Of a stretch of 64,000 bases of DNA, positions 1 through 10,730 are shown piece after piece. The translations under genes and the position numbers were made by a program. Each line of letters opens with the position of its first letter. The first letter of the stretch is position 1. The notes beneath the pieces were generated by a model. The model saw nothing but the letters and a program-made list of their open reading frames with translations, did no database searches and had not been told where the DNA came from. The stretch comes from JANXSS01 sp025356535 (GTDB lineage Bacteria > Pseudomonadota > Gammaproteobacteria > Burkholderiales > Burkholderiaceae_D), in NCBI GenBank assembly GCA_043762325.1, contig JAYUMU010000174.1:122115-186114 (forward strand), given 5' to 3'.

Positions 1-164
1 TCATCCTCGGCATGAACTTCGGCCTGGCCAAGAACACCTGGATCTCGGCGCGCTGGCTGTCGGCCAACCTGATCGACGGCGCCGTGCCGGTCACGTCATC
101 GACGACGAAGCCGACCAAGTTTGCCAGCGACATCCTGCAGCTCGACCTGAATTCGAAATTCTGA
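1..164 (+). CDS. C-terminal end of a putative outer-membrane porin (5' end outside window)
   Basis: An open frame enters from the left edge (codons in phase from base 3) and stops at 162-164. The 53 visible residues alternate polar and hydrophobic positions as beta-strands do (for example GLAKNTWISARWL) and end in LQLDLNSKF, with the terminal phenylalanine typical of BAM-dependent outer-membrane barrels. The style fits the 'putative porin' family often found near ExbBD/TonB and coiled-coil genes. The stop overlaps the next ATG by one base (TGATG), so the next gene is translationally coupled. Too little is visible to fix the family. Confidence 0.6.
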   Translation, partial: ILGMNFGLAKNTWISARWLSANLIDGAVPVTSSTTKPTKFASDILQLDLNSKF

Positions 165-1018
165 TGGCCGGCGCACTGTCACCGGTGGCGGCGCGCAGCG
201 GTTTCTGCAGCGCGGTGCTGCTGCTGGCGCTGGCGCCGGCGCTGCTGGCATCGCAGCCGGCGCAAGCCGCCGAGGACAAGAAAGGCGCCGAACAGGTGCG
301 GCGCATGCAGCAGAAAATGCGGCAGCTGGAGCAGGAAAAGGCGCAGCTGCTTCAGGGCAAAGCCGAAGCCGACACGCAACTCAAAAGCGAGACCGAAAAA
401 CTCGGACAAAGCCGGCACAGCGCCAACGCCGCCAACCGCCAGCGCGCAGCGCTGGAGCGCACCTTGAACGCCGCCGAAAGCGCGAAGACCGCGCTGGCCG
501 ATCAACTGGCGGCGTCGGAAAAAAAACTGGCCGACACAAGTGCGCGGCTGGCGGAAACCGCCGCCACGCTTGTCCAGGCGCAGGAGACCAGGCGCGGCCT
601 CGATACCAGTCTTGCCGCGAGCACGAAGTCCGGTGCCGAATGCGTGGCGAAAAACGAGAGCCTGCACCGGCTCGGCATCGCGCTGCTGGCGAAGTTCGAA
701 GACAAGGGCAGCTTCGCGCGCGCCGTGCAGCCGGAGTTCTTAACGCGACTCAGGGCCGTCGGCGCCGAGAACATGATCGAGGAATACCGCGACAGGCTCG
801 ATGCGGACCTGCTCGGCCAGCAGCTCGCCGAGCGCCAGGCCGCGACCCGGCAAAAAGCGCTACTGGTGGCGCAGGAAAGCAGCCGGCTGGCAAACGAGCG
901 GATCGAGCGTGACGAGCAGGAGCGAGAAAAGACCGAGCAGCGCAAGGCCAGGCAGCAAAGCCAGATCGACCGGCTGGCCAGGCGTGTCAGGGATACGTTT
1001 GGCAACATCGAATGGTGA
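164..1018 (+). CDS. Exported periplasmic coiled-coil protein of unknown function
   Basis: The 284-residue product has an N-terminal hydrophobic signal (residues about 12-35, likely cleaved after AQA). A long heptad-rich coiled coil dominated by Q, E, K, A and R spans about residues 38-150, and a second charged helical stretch spans about 205-280. There is one conserved-looking Cys (near residue 158) and no membrane anchor after the signal. The start overlaps the porin stop (TGATG), so the two are probably one unit: a barrel and a periplasmic coiled-coil partner. I recognise no enzymatic domain. Proteins of this shape can act as periplasmic spacers or chaperones, but that is inference. Confidence 0.6.
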   Translation: MAGALSPVAARSGFCSAVLLLALAPALLASQPAQAAEDKKGAEQVRRMQQKMRQLEQEKAQLLQGKAEADTQLKSETEKLGQSRHSANAANRQRAALERTLNAAESAKTALADQLAASEKKLADTSARLAETAATLVQAQETRRGLDTSLAASTKSGAECVAKNESLHRLGIALLAKFEDKGSFARAVQPEFLTRLRAVGAENMIEEYRDRLDADLLGQQLAERQAATRQKALLVAQESSRLANERIERDEQEREKTEQRKARQQSQIDRLARRVRDTFGNIEW

Positions 1019-1022
1019 CGCG

Positions 1023-1481
1023 ATGACCGGATTTTGCACAGCACCGAAGTCCCCGGACCGGCCTTGCCGGCCTGCCGGCGCGCGCGGCTTCACGTTACTC
1101 GAACTGCTGGTCGTCATCGTCATCATCGGCATGCTGGCCGCCTATGTCGGGCCGAAATATTTTTCCCAGTTGGGCAAGTCCGAAGTGACGATCGCCAGGG
1201 CGCAGATCGGCGCTTTTGAAAAGTCGCTCGACGCCTACCGGCTCGACGTCGGCCGCTATCCGAGCACGGAAGAAGGCATGGCGGCGCTGATGGTCGCGCC
1301 ACCGGCGGCAGCGGCAAGGTGGAACGGGCCGTACCTGAAGAAAAACGTCCCGCCCGACCCCTGGGGCCACCCGTATGCCTATCGTGCGCCGGGGCCGACG
1401 TCGGAGTTCGAGATCACCTCGCTCGGGCGTGACGGCCAGCCCGGCGGCAGCGGGGAAGACGCCGACATCCATTCCCAATAA
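1023..1481 (+). CDS. gspG: Type II secretion major pseudopilin, GspG-like
   Basis: A 152-residue prepilin. A short leader precedes GFTLLELLVVIVIIGMLAA, with the prepilin-peptidase cut after Gly and Glu at mature position 5. The C-terminal half has the GspG hallmarks: YRLDVGRYPST, a GPYLKK-like segment, PPDPWGHPY and a calcium-site-like DADIHSQ end. The ATG at 1023 lies four bases after the preceding stop; the reading frame is open further upstream but only this start gives a normal leader. It should polymerise into a periplasmic pseudopilus that pushes substrates through the secretin. It is first in a chain followed by gspF and gspE. No prepilin peptidase (GspO/PilD) is in the window, so it must be supplied elsewhere. 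Confidence 0.88.
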   Translation: MTGFCTAPKSPDRPCRPAGARGFTLLELLVVIVIIGMLAAYVGPKYFSQLGKSEVTIARAQIGAFEKSLDAYRLDVGRYPSTEEGMAALMVAPPAAAARWNGPYLKKNVPPDPWGHPYAYRAPGPTSEFEITSLGRDGQPGGSGEDADIHSQ

Positions 1482-1550
1482 GCCTTGCCGCGGCCGTGGC
1501 GACGATCCGGCCCGGTTGCAGCGTTTCCCTACATTGATGAGCGTACCCAA

Positions 1551-2728
1551 ATGAAGTTCGATGTCCGTACCCTGACGCCGGATCTGTCGATTGCCCGGAT
1601 CACCGTCGATGGCCGCGATGAAGCCGACGCCCGCCGTCAGGTTGCCGCGCGCGGCCTGTTCGTCAGCGCCATCGCGCCGCTGCGCGGCAGTGCGCGCAGG
1701 CAGGCGGCGGGCCTGTCGCTGGTGTTGTTCAGCCAGGAACTGCTGGCCCTGCTCAACGCCGGACTGGGCATCGTCGAGGCGCTCGAGGCGTTGCTGGAAA
1801 AGGAAGCCGGCAGCGGCCCGCGCACGGCGCTCGAGCGCCTGCTGGCCGGGCTGCGCGAAGGCCGGCGTTTCTCGGCGGTGCTGGCAGACCAGCCGGAACT
1901 GTTCCCGCCACTGTACGTGGGCATCGTGCAGGCGGCAGAAGGCACCAGCGACCTGCCGCGCTCGCTTGCCCGCTTCATCGACTACCAGCAACGCATCGAC
2001 CTGGTGCGCGACAGGCTCGTGGGCGCCGCCATCTATCCGATGATCCTGCTTGCCGTCGGCGGCGCCGTCAGCGCCTTCCTGATCGGCTATGTGGTGCCGC
2101 GCTTTGCCGAGGTCTACCAGGGCGCCGGGCGCAACCTGCCGTGGCTGTCGCAGCAAATGCTCAACTGGGGGCAGTTTGCCGCCGGCCACACGCTGGCGCT
2201 GCTGGCCGCATGTGCCGCCATCGGCGTGCCGCTGGCGCTGCGCGTGCGCGCCGTGCTGGCAAACGGCGGCGTGGCGCGGCTTCTGGCGCGCCTGCCGGGC
2301 GTGGGCGAACGGGTCCGGATCTTCGAGTTGTCGCGCCTGTACCTGACCCTGGGCATGCTCAGCGAAGGCGGCGTCACCATCGTCCATGCCATCGGCACGG
2401 TGCAGGGCATGGTCTCGCCGGCGGTCGGGCGCGCGCTGCAGGCGGCGCGCAGCAGCATCGAAGCCGGTCTGCCGCTGTCGGATGCCTTCGAAGCCAGCGG
2501 GCTGACCACGCCGATCTCGCTGCGCATGCTGCGCGTGGGCGAGCGCACCGGCGAGATGGGACCGATGCTGACCCGGTCGGCGGCGTTCTACGACGGCGAG
2601 ATCAGCCGCTGGATCGAGCGCTTCACCCGCACCTTCGAGCCCTTGCTCATGGCTGCCATCGGCCTGGTGGTCGGCGCCATCGTGATGCTGCTGTACATGC
2701 CGATCTTCGATCTGGCCGGCGACATGTC

Positions 2729-2732
<4 letters not shown>
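1551..2732 (+). CDS. gspF: Type II secretion inner-membrane platform protein GspF
   Basis: The 393-residue product has the two repeated T2SF helical domains: the first contains FSQELLALLNAGL and the second the matching LYLTLGMLSEGG, each followed by a membrane segment (about residues 165-190, 215-235 and the C-terminal 365-390). It ends with the usual MLLYMPIFDLAGDMS. GspF forms the inner-membrane base that links the GspE ATPase to pseudopilus assembly. I chose ATG 1551 because the peptide starting there, MKFDVRTLTPD, is a normal family start; the frame extends upstream to a TTG at 1485 without family-like sequence. The stop overlaps the gspE start by four bases (ATGA). Confidence 0.88.
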
Positions 2733-4502
<1,770 letters not shown>

Positions 4503-4510
<8 letters not shown>

Positions 4511-5327
4511 ACGCCTGACACATGACCTGCGCCTCGACGTGTTGGCCACCGGGCTGCGCCTGCACGGCGTGCCGCGCTGGCTGCGTGGCGCGCCGGTGCT
4601 GCTGGCGGAAATCGAACTGCAGCCGGCTGCCGGAACCGGCATCGATTGCCGCTGCCTGGCCGCCGGCCTGGCGACGCTCTCGGCCAACCGCGCCTGGACC
4701 GGACGCGCCTTGCACGTGGTGCTGGCCGATGCGCTGGCCCGGCTCTGGCATGTCGCGCCGCCGCCCGGCGCGATGCGCATGACCGACCTCAGGGCCGCTG
4801 CCGCGTTGCGTTTCCAGACGCTGTACGGCGAGCCGCTCGAGGCCTGGCAGATGCACGCCGCGTGGGATGCACGGCATCCGTTCGTGGCCGTCGCCCTGCG
4901 CCTGGACTTGCTGGCGGCGCTGCGCCAGGGCGCCCTGGCGCAGCAGCTGACCCTGGTCAGCATAACGCCGCATTTCATCGGCGCCTGGAACCGCTGGTGC
5001 GGCGTGCTGCGCACCGGCGCCTGGTTCGGCGTGCTGCACGGGCCGGTGCTCACCCTCGGCGTGGTCGCGGCAGGCCGCCTGCAGGCAGTGCGCAGCGTGG
5101 TGCTGCCACCCGAGGCCGACTTTGCCTGGCTCGAACGCAGTCTCTGGCGCGAGGCACTGCTGCTTGACCTGCCGGCGCCGGCATTGCTGCAGGTGTGCGG
5201 CGCGGTACCGGCGGCATGGTGCCTGCCAGCGGCCGGCGGCAGGTTGGCCTGCCAGGCGCTGGAGGCGGCCGCGCCCGCGCTCCAAGCAGGCCGGCGCGCC
5301 GGGCCGGTATCGACGGGCGCTGCATGA
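4503..5327 (+). CDS. PilM/GspL-position cytoplasmic protein of the T2SS-like operon
   Basis: The 274-residue product has no signal peptide or clear membrane segment. It overlaps the gspE stop by eight bases and is itself overlapped by the next gene (ATGA), so it is tightly coupled. By order (E, then this, then PilN-like, PilO-like, PilP-like, secretin) it occupies the place of PilM or of the cytoplasmic half of GspL, which docks the ATPase to the inner-membrane ring. The sequence is rich in Ala, Leu and Arg with motifs such as GRALHVVLADAL and LRFQTLYGE; I cannot see a clear actin-like ATP site, so the assignment rests on synteny. Confidence 0.55.
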
Positions 5328-5890
5328 AGCGGCTGGCGCTCGATTTCGCACCGCGCTCGCTGCGCGCGATGCTGGCGCAGCAGACGCGGCGCACCGGCCT
5401 GGCCGTGCTGCTTGGCGCCGTGCTCGGCCTGGGTCTCGTGTTATCGGCCGTGCTGGGCGGCTACCGGCTGATGCAGGCGCGCGAGAGCCGCCTGGCGCAG
5501 GCGCAGCAGGACCAGATGCAACAGGCGCGCGAAGCGCGCAGCGCGGCGCGGGCGGCACCGGCGCCGCAGCCGGCGCTGCCGGCGGCGCAGGCCGCGGCGA
5601 TCAACCGCGCCATCCTGCAACTGAACCTGCCGTGGCGCGAACTGCAGCATGCCGTCGCACTGGCCACGCCGGCTTCGGTGGCGCTGCTGAGCCTGGAGCC
5701 GGACGCAGGCAAGCGTGTCCTGCGGATCATGGCCGAAGCCAGGAGCAGCGACGTCATGTTCGAGTATCTGCGCGCCCTGCAGCAGCAGGCGCTGTTTGCC
5801 GCGGTGACGTTGACCCGGCATGAAGTCAACGAGCAAGATGCCAACAATCCGGTCCGGTTCCAGATCGAAGCGCAATGGGTGCCGGATTGA
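5324..5890 (+). CDS. PilN-like inner-membrane ring protein
   Basis: The 188-residue bitopic protein has a short cytoplasmic basic N-terminus, one transmembrane helix at about residues 26-48, a Q/A/R-rich periplasmic coiled-coil linker and a small alpha/beta domain (about 95-188, with PWRELQHAVAL and VMFEYLRALQQQ). This is the layout of PilN/GspL periplasmic domains. ATG 5324 overlaps the previous stop; the frame runs upstream to 5195 but that region is coding in the other frame. It should pair with the following PilO-like protein as the alignment ring between cytoplasmic ATPase and secretin. Confidence 0.6.
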   Translation: MKRLALDFAPRSLRAMLAQQTRRTGLAVLLGAVLGLGLVLSAVLGGYRLMQARESRLAQAQQDQMQQAREARSAARAAPAPQPALPAAQAAAINRAILQLNLPWRELQHAVALATPASVALLSLEPDAGKRVLRIMAEARSSDVMFEYLRALQQQALFAAVTLTRHEVNEQDANNPVRFQIEAQWVPD

Positions 5891-5907
5891 GCCGGGCGAA
5901 CCACCCC

Positions 5908-6486
5908 ATGCAGCCGCACCGGTCGCACATCCAGGCAATCGGCACGCTGCTGCTGCGCGCGCAGCTCGCGTGCATGCGTACCGGCAGCGCCGGTTGTGCG
6001 GCGCTGCTGCTGTGCCTGCTGGGCGCAGCCGGCTGGGCCTGGCTGGTTCCGCAGCGTGCGGCACTGGCCGCCGGCGCGCAGCGCGATCCGGTTGCGCCGC
6101 GCGAAGCGGCGCGTGCAGTCGCGCCGGCATCCGGCCAGCAGAACCTGGCGCAGTTCCAAGCGCTGCTGGGCGAGCCGCGTCATGTCGGCGAGCAGGTGCG
6201 CACCCTGTTCGCCCTGGCGGCGACGGCCGGACTGGAACTGAAGCAGGGTGAATACCGGAGCGGCTACGATCAAGCCAGCGGGCTGGCGACCTATCGGATG
6301 ATCCTGCCGGTCAAGGGCCCGTATCCGGCGATCTGGCACTTCAGCCTGCTGGCGCTGCGCGCCATGCCCTTTGCCGCACTCGACGAGATCACGTTCAAGC
6401 GCGACACGATCGCCGACGCCACGCCCGAGGCGCGGCTGCAGATCACGCTGTTCCTGTTGCCGCCAACCGCAGGCGGCAGCCCGTGA
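5908..6486 (+). CDS. PilO/GspM-like inner-membrane ring protein
   Basis: About 192 residues: one N-terminal transmembrane segment (about residues 30-50 from this ATG), an Ala/Gln-rich linker and a compact periplasmic domain. The string GLELKQGEYR, then YRMILPVKGPYPAIWHFSLLAL, is a typical PilO/GspM ferredoxin-like core. An in-frame ATG at 5875, inside the end of the preceding gene, would add 11 residues; both starts are possible and neither has a strong ribosome site. The stop overlaps the next start (GTGA). Position after the PilN-like gene supports a PilN-PilO pair. Confidence 0.6.
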   Translation: MQPHRSHIQAIGTLLLRAQLACMRTGSAGCAALLLCLLGAAGWAWLVPQRAALAAGAQRDPVAPREAARAVAPASGQQNLAQFQALLGEPRHVGEQVRTLFALAATAGLELKQGEYRSGYDQASGLATYRMILPVKGPYPAIWHFSLLALRAMPFAALDEITFKRDTIADATPEARLQITLFLLPPTAGGSP

Positions 6487-7010
6487 AGCGGCGTCACGTG
6501 CTGCTGGCCGCCGGCCTCGTCGTGGCGGCCGGCCTGGCTCTTCTCGGCGACAGGACGGCCCAGTCCGAGGTGGCCGAGCCGGTCGTGCGCGCGCCGGCGC
6601 CGGGCGCCGGCAGCCGGCCTGCGCGCGACGACTCGCGCGCGGCAGCGGCCGGCCCGGCGATACTCGCCGTCGTGCCGCGCGCCGCACCGGATGCGACGAC
6701 GCTGGGCGAATCGGCCGGGGATGCGGCGCTTTTCCGCAGCCAGGACTGGACGCCGCCACCGCCACCGCCGGCAGTCGTGCCGGCGCCCGCGCCGCGCGCA
6801 CCGGCATTGCCCTTCACGTACATCGGCAAGGCCGCCAGCGACGGCCAGTGGCAGGTTTTCCTTGCCAGCGGCGAACGGACCCTGGTCGTGCATGCGAATG
6901 AAATCATCGATGGAACCTACCGGGTCGATGCAATCGCGCCGCCCCTGCTGACCATTACCTATCTGCCTTTGAAACAGGTTCAACAGCTCAATATTGGAGT
7001 AATCGACTGA
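6483..7010 (+). CDS. PilP/GspC-like secretin-coupling protein
   Basis: The 175-residue product starts at GTG 6483, overlapping the previous stop. It has a short basic N-terminus, one membrane-spanning or uncleaved signal helix (residues about 5-22), a long Pro/Ala-rich linker with a run of seven prolines, and a small C-terminal HR-like beta domain (PFTYIGKAASDGQWQVFL, then ITYLPLKQVQQLNIG). This matches proteins that bridge the inner-membrane ring to the N0 domain of the secretin, as GspC or PilP do. It abuts the secretin gene (TGATG), which supports that role. Confidence 0.6.
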   Translation: MKRRHVLLAAGLVVAAGLALLGDRTAQSEVAEPVVRAPAPGAGSRPARDDSRAAAAGPAILAVVPRAAPDATTLGESAGDAALFRSQDWTPPPPPPAVVPAPAPRAPALPFTYIGKAASDGQWQVFLASGERTLVVHANEIIDGTYRVDAIAPPLLTITYLPLKQVQQLNIGVID

Positions 7011-9055
7011 TGTCAGGTCCCTCTCGGATGGTTGCATCGATTCATGCCGGCGTGCGGCTGGTGCAGCTTGCCACGCTGCTGCTGGCCCTGGGCGGTTGCG
7101 CCGCACAGATGGCTTTCAGGGATGCGCGCGCGCTGGTGGCCCAGGACCAGCAGGAGGCCGGACTGGCGAAATTCCAGGAGGCGGCAAACCGCGAGCCGGG
7201 CAACGCCGAATACCGCATCGCCTACCTGCAGACCCGCGACCGGGTCATCCGGCGCGCGCTGGACCAGGCCGAACGCCTGCTTGCCGAGGACAAGCCGCAG
7301 CAGGCGCTGGCGCCGCTGCAGCAGGTGCTGGTTTTCGATCCGCAGAACGAACGCGCGCGCGCCAACCTGAACCGCATCGAGCGCGACGCCCGGCATGAGC
7401 GGCTGCTGGGGGGCGTGACGGAGGCGATCGAGAAAAAACAGTACGACAGCGCCAGCCGCAGCCTGGGCGCGATCCTGGCCGAGCGCCCGGAGCATGCCCG
7501 CGCCCGGGCCTTGCAGCGCGAGATCGCCAGCCGCACGACGGTGGCGCCGGTCGACACGGTACTGGCGCAGGCGTTCAGGAAACCGATCTCGATCCAGTTC
7601 CAGGACGCCTCGCTGCGGCAGGTCTTTGCCGTCATTGCACAGACCTCGGGCCTGAACTTCATCTTCGACAGGGATATCAAGAGCGATCTTAAGACGTCGA
7701 TCTTCCTCAAGAACAGCACGATCGAATCCGCCATTTTCCTGCTGCTCACCACCAATCAGCTGGAGCAGCGCGTCATGGATGCCAACACCATCCTGATCTA
7801 TCCGGGCGGGGCGGCCAAGCAGAAGGAATACCAGGAAATGGCGGTCAAGACCTTCTACATCGCCAATGCCGACGCCAGGGTTTTGGCCGCGACCCTGAAG
7901 ACGATCCTGAAGGCGCGCGACGTGGTGGTCGATGAAAAACTCAACCTCGTCATCATGCGCGATGCGCCCGAGGCGATCCGGCTTGCCGAGCGGCTGGTGG
8001 CATTGCAGGACGTGCCCGAGCCCGAAGTCATGCTCGACGTGGAAATCCTCGAAATCAAGCGCAGCCGCCTGCTCGAACTCGGCATCGCCTGGCCGGCAAA
8101 TGTCAGCTTCACGCCGCTGTCGCTGGCCGGCGGCGCTGCGGTGACGCTTGCCGACCTGCGCCACACCCACGGCAGCAGCATCGCCACGACCGGTGTCACC
8201 GCCCAGATCAATGCCAACAAGACCGACGGCGACACCAATATCCTGGCCAATCCGCGCATCCGGGTGCGCAACAAGGAAAAGGCAAGGATCGTCATCGGCG
8301 ACAAGGTGCCGGTGATCACGACCACGATTTCACCGGGCACCGGCGGCTTTGCCTCCGAGTCGGTCAGCTACATCGACGTTGGCCTCACGCTCAGTGCCGA
8401 GCCGACCATCTACCTCAACAACGACGTCGCCATCCGGGTCTCGCTGGAGGTCAGCAACCTGGTCAACCAGATTCAGACCAGGTCGGGCACCACCGCCTAC
8501 CAGATCGGCACGCGGCAGGTCTCCACGCTGCTGCAGCTCAAGGATGGCGAGAACCAGGTCCTGGCCGGGCTGATCAACAACGAAGACCGCAGCACCGGCA
8601 GCAAGCTGCCCGGCCTGGGCGAGGTGCCGATACTGGGCCGCCTGTTCGGCAGCACCACCGACAACAACCAGAAGACGGAAATCGTGCTGTCGATCACGCC
8701 GCACCTGGTGCGCAATGTACAGCGTCCGGACGCCAGCATTTCCGAATTCGCCGCCGGCACCGATGCGAGCTTCCGGCGGCCGCCGGCGTCCGGTGCGGCA
8801 GCGGGCGGCGTGGAAATGCCGGCCAGCCTGGCGCCGGCGGTGTCATCCGCCTCACCCGCTTCGTCCACCTCGTCCGCTTTGTCCACCTCGTCCGCTTCGT
8901 CCGCTTTGTCCACCTCGTCCGCTTCGTCCACCTTGCCCACCTCGTCCGGACAGCCGGTGCCGGTCCTGCCGGCTGCATCGGCTGCAACGGTCGCCCCCCT
9001 CATGCCGACGCCGCCGCCGGAGCCCGTCGCCGCAGCCGACAGCGCGCCGCAATGA
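7010..9055 (+). CDS. gspD: Secretin lipoprotein (GspD/MshL-like) with TPR-like N-terminus
   Basis: A 681-residue outer-membrane secretin. The signal ends in a lipobox LGGC with Cys30 as the lipidated residue. Residues about 35-175 form TPR-like helical repeats, which classical GspD lacks and MshL/PilQ-related secretins sometimes carry. An N0/STN-type domain follows (ISIQFQDASLRQVFAVIA), then an N1-like domain (VKTFYIANADARVLAATL) and the secretin core (about 335-585) with ILANPRIRVRNKEKARI and the gate and lip region up to VPILGRLFGS. The last ~90 residues are a Ser/Thr/Ala/Pro tail with short repeats. It should form the multimeric exit channel for this secretion or pilus-like machine. Confidence 0.85.
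   Translation: MSGPSRMVASIHAGVRLVQLATLLLALGGCAAQMAFRDARALVAQDQQEAGLAKFQEAANREPGNAEYRIAYLQTRDRVIRRALDQAERLLAEDKPQQALAPLQQVLVFDPQNERARANLNRIERDARHERLLGGVTEAIEKKQYDSASRSLGAILAERPEHARARALQREIASRTTVAPVDTVLAQAFRKPISIQFQDASLRQVFAVIAQTSGLNFIFDRDIKSDLKTSIFLKNSTIESAIFLLLTTNQLEQRVMDANTILIYPGGAAKQKEYQEMAVKTFYIANADARVLAATLKTILKARDVVVDEKLNLVIMRDAPEAIRLAERLVALQDVPEPEVMLDVEILEIKRSRLLELGIAWPANVSFTPLSLAGGAAVTLADLRHTHGSSIATTGVTAQINANKTDGDTNILANPRIRVRNKEKARIVIGDKVPVITTTISPGTGGFASESVSYIDVGLTLSAEPTIYLNNDVAIRVSLEVSNLVNQIQTRSGTTAYQIGTRQVSTLLQLKDGENQVLAGLINNEDRSTGSKLPGLGEVPILGRLFGSTTDNNQKTEIVLSITPHLVRNVQRPDASISEFAAGTDASFRRPPASGAAAGGVEMPASLAPAVSSASPASSTSSALSTSSASSALSTSSASSTLPTSSGQPVPVLPAASAATVAPLMPTPPPEPVAAADSAPQ
8860..8949 (+). 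repeat. Ser/Thr codon tandem repeats in the secretin tail
   Basis: Imperfect tandem copies of TCGTCCGCTTTGTCCACC-type units (periods of 9, 18 and 24-30 bases interleave) encode an STSSALSTSSAS-type Ser/Thr/Ala stretch in the secretin C-terminus. Units of 9 bases keep frame, so copy-number change would lengthen or shorten the tail without a frameshift. Confidence 0.75.
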
Positions 9056-9549
9056 CGCGTGGCGCCAGCACGGTGCTGCGGCCCGCCCGGGGTTTCACGC
9101 TGATCGAATTGCTGGTGACGCTGGCCATTCTCGGGCTGCTCGGCACGCTCGTGGTGCCGGTCACGCAGGTGGTGCTGCAGCGCCGCCAGGAGCAGGAACT
9201 GCGCCGCGCCCTGCAGGAAGTGCGGCAGGCGCTCGACGCCTACAAGCATGCATACGACGAAGGCCACATCGCCCGCTCGGCCACCGGCAGCGGCTATCCG
9301 CAAACACTGGCGCAGCTCGTCACCGGCGTTCCCGACATGCGCGACGCCCGGCACGCCAAGCTGCATTTCCTGCGACGCGTGCCGCGCGACCCGTTCGAGG
9401 CGAACGGGTCGCCGGCCGATGCGCCGACCTGGGGCCTGCGCAGCTATGCCAGCGAGGCCGACGATCCGCGCGAGGGCGACGATGTCTACGATATCCATTC
9501 GACCTCGGCCAGGACCGGCCTGAACAACGTCGCGTACCGGCAATGGTGA
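9052..9549 (+). CDS. Type II secretion pseudopilin (GspG/H-like)
   Basis: The 165-residue prepilin has a 13-residue basic leader, then GFTLIELLVTLAILGLLGTLV with Glu5 of the mature protein. A helical stalk (RRQEQELRRALQEVRQALDAYKHAYDEG) and a globular end with PRDPFE and a WGLRSYASEADD turn follow. It overlaps the secretin stop (ATGA) and the next pseudopilin start. It is the first of a second pseudopilin block downstream of the secretin, so the operon carries at least three clear pseudopilins. Confidence 0.8.
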   Translation: MTRGASTVLRPARGFTLIELLVTLAILGLLGTLVVPVTQVVLQRRQEQELRRALQEVRQALDAYKHAYDEGHIARSATGSGYPQTLAQLVTGVPDMRDARHAKLHFLRRVPRDPFEANGSPADAPTWGLRSYASEADDPREGDDVYDIHSTSARTGLNNVAYRQW

Positions 9550-9929
9550 GCCGGGCCGGCGGGCAGCGCGCCTTCACGCTCATCGAGCTGCTGGTCGTGC
9601 TGGGCATCATTGCATTGATGCTCAGCCTGGCGGTGCCGCGTTTTTTTCCGAGCATCGACAAGTCGCGCGAGATCATCCTGGCAGACAACCTGCGCAACGT
9701 CCGCGCCGTCATCGACCAGTTCTATGGCGACACCGGCCGTTATCCGGACTCGCTCGAACAGCTGGTCGAGAAAAAATACCTGCGCGCCCTGCCGGTCGAT
9801 CCGCTCACCGAGAGCGCCACCGGCTGGATCGTCGTGCCGCCCGACGACACCGCAACCGGTGGCGTCTACAACATCCGCAGCGGCGCACCCGGCGCCGATC
9901 GCACCGGCAAATCCTATGCCGACTGGTGA
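9543..9929 (+). CDS. Type II secretion pseudopilin (GspG-like)
   Basis: The 128-residue product has a leader ending in R-A followed by FTLIELLVVLGIIALMLSLAVP (mature Glu5), DQFYGDTGRYPDSLEQL and LPVDPLTES, all GspG-like, and ends in SYADW. The residue before Phe is Ala rather than the usual Gly, which could change processing by the prepilin peptidase. ATG 9543 overlaps the preceding stop by seven bases; the following gene starts inside its last codons. Confidence 0.78.
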   Translation: MVSRAGGQRAFTLIELLVVLGIIALMLSLAVPRFFPSIDKSREIILADNLRNVRAVIDQFYGDTGRYPDSLEQLVEKKYLRALPVDPLTESATGWIVVPPDDTATGGVYNIRSGAPGADRTGKSYADW

Positions 9930-10596
9930 GCGCCCGGCGCGCGGGACGTGGCGGGCGGGCGGCTTCAGCTATGTCGGCCTGCTGATCCTGCTGGCCATCC
10001 TCGGGCTGGTCGCCGCCACCGGCCTGAAGATGGGCGCGGTAGTGCAGCGCACCGCCGCCGAGCAGGCGCTGCTCGACATCGGCGGGGCCTTCAGCGATGC
10101 GCTCAAGAGCTATGCCGAGGCGTCGGTGTCCGGCCAGCCCGACTTGCCGGCGTCGTTGCAGGACCTGCTGAAGGACACGCGGTTTCCGGTGCCGCGGCGC
10201 CACCTGCGCAGGATTTTCATCGACCCGATCACCGGCAGCAGCCAGTGGGGGCTGACCTACCTGCAGGACAAGGATGGCGTCACCGGCGTCTACAGCCTTT
10301 CGACGGCCAGGCCGATCAAGCGGGCGCGCTTCGCCGCGCGTTTCAGCAGCTTCGAGGCCAGGCCGGCGCGCGCCTACCGCGACTGGATCTTCACCGCCGA
10401 ACAGGCAGCGCCGCCGCCGGTGCCGGCGCCGCAGGCCAGCACCCGCCTGCCGCCGGCGCGCACGCTGTCGAACCCGCTCGACCTGATCGATGTGCCGCAC
10501 ATTGCACCGGGCGCGTCCAGGCTGCCCGCACCGCCTGCGACAACGCCGCCGCCCGACCCGGGCGGGCGCACATTGTCGAGTCCGCTGGGGCCCTAG
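9916..10596 (+). CDS. Pseudopilin-like protein with a long Pro-rich C-terminus
   Basis: The 226-residue product has a basic leader ending GG, then FSYVGLLILLAILGLVAATG, a prepilin-like hydrophobic segment in which the mature position 5 residue is Gly instead of Glu. This is the feature of GspK-type minor pseudopilins that cap the fibre. A globular part (LQDLLKDTRFPVPRRHLRRIFIDP, then WGLTYLQDKDGVTGVYS) and a Pro/Ala-rich tail follow. It closes the operon; no gene follows for 134 bases. Confidence 0.68.
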   Translation: MPTGERPARGTWRAGGFSYVGLLILLAILGLVAATGLKMGAVVQRTAAEQALLDIGGAFSDALKSYAEASVSGQPDLPASLQDLLKDTRFPVPRRHLRRIFIDPITGSSQWGLTYLQDKDGVTGVYSLSTARPIKRARFAARFSSFEARPARAYRDWIFTAEQAAPPPVPAPQASTRLPPARTLSNPLDLIDVPHIAPGASRLPAPPATTPPPDPGGRTLSSPLGP

Positions 10597-10730
10597 CGCG
10601 AAGGCACGCAATCGGTTGCGGGTTTTCAGGTCACCGTCATTACTTTGTAATATTGCATCTATAACATCTTGCTTTTTGGATATATCGACCGTGGCGTTAC
10701 GTCTAGCGCAAGTCCGTTGAAGAAGATCAG

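Noticed and set aside
2141..2728. Upstream extension of the gspE frame into gspF
   Set aside because: The extension lies wholly inside gspF in another phase and reads as Arg/Gly-rich shadow; ATG 2729 overlapping the gspF stop is the natural start.
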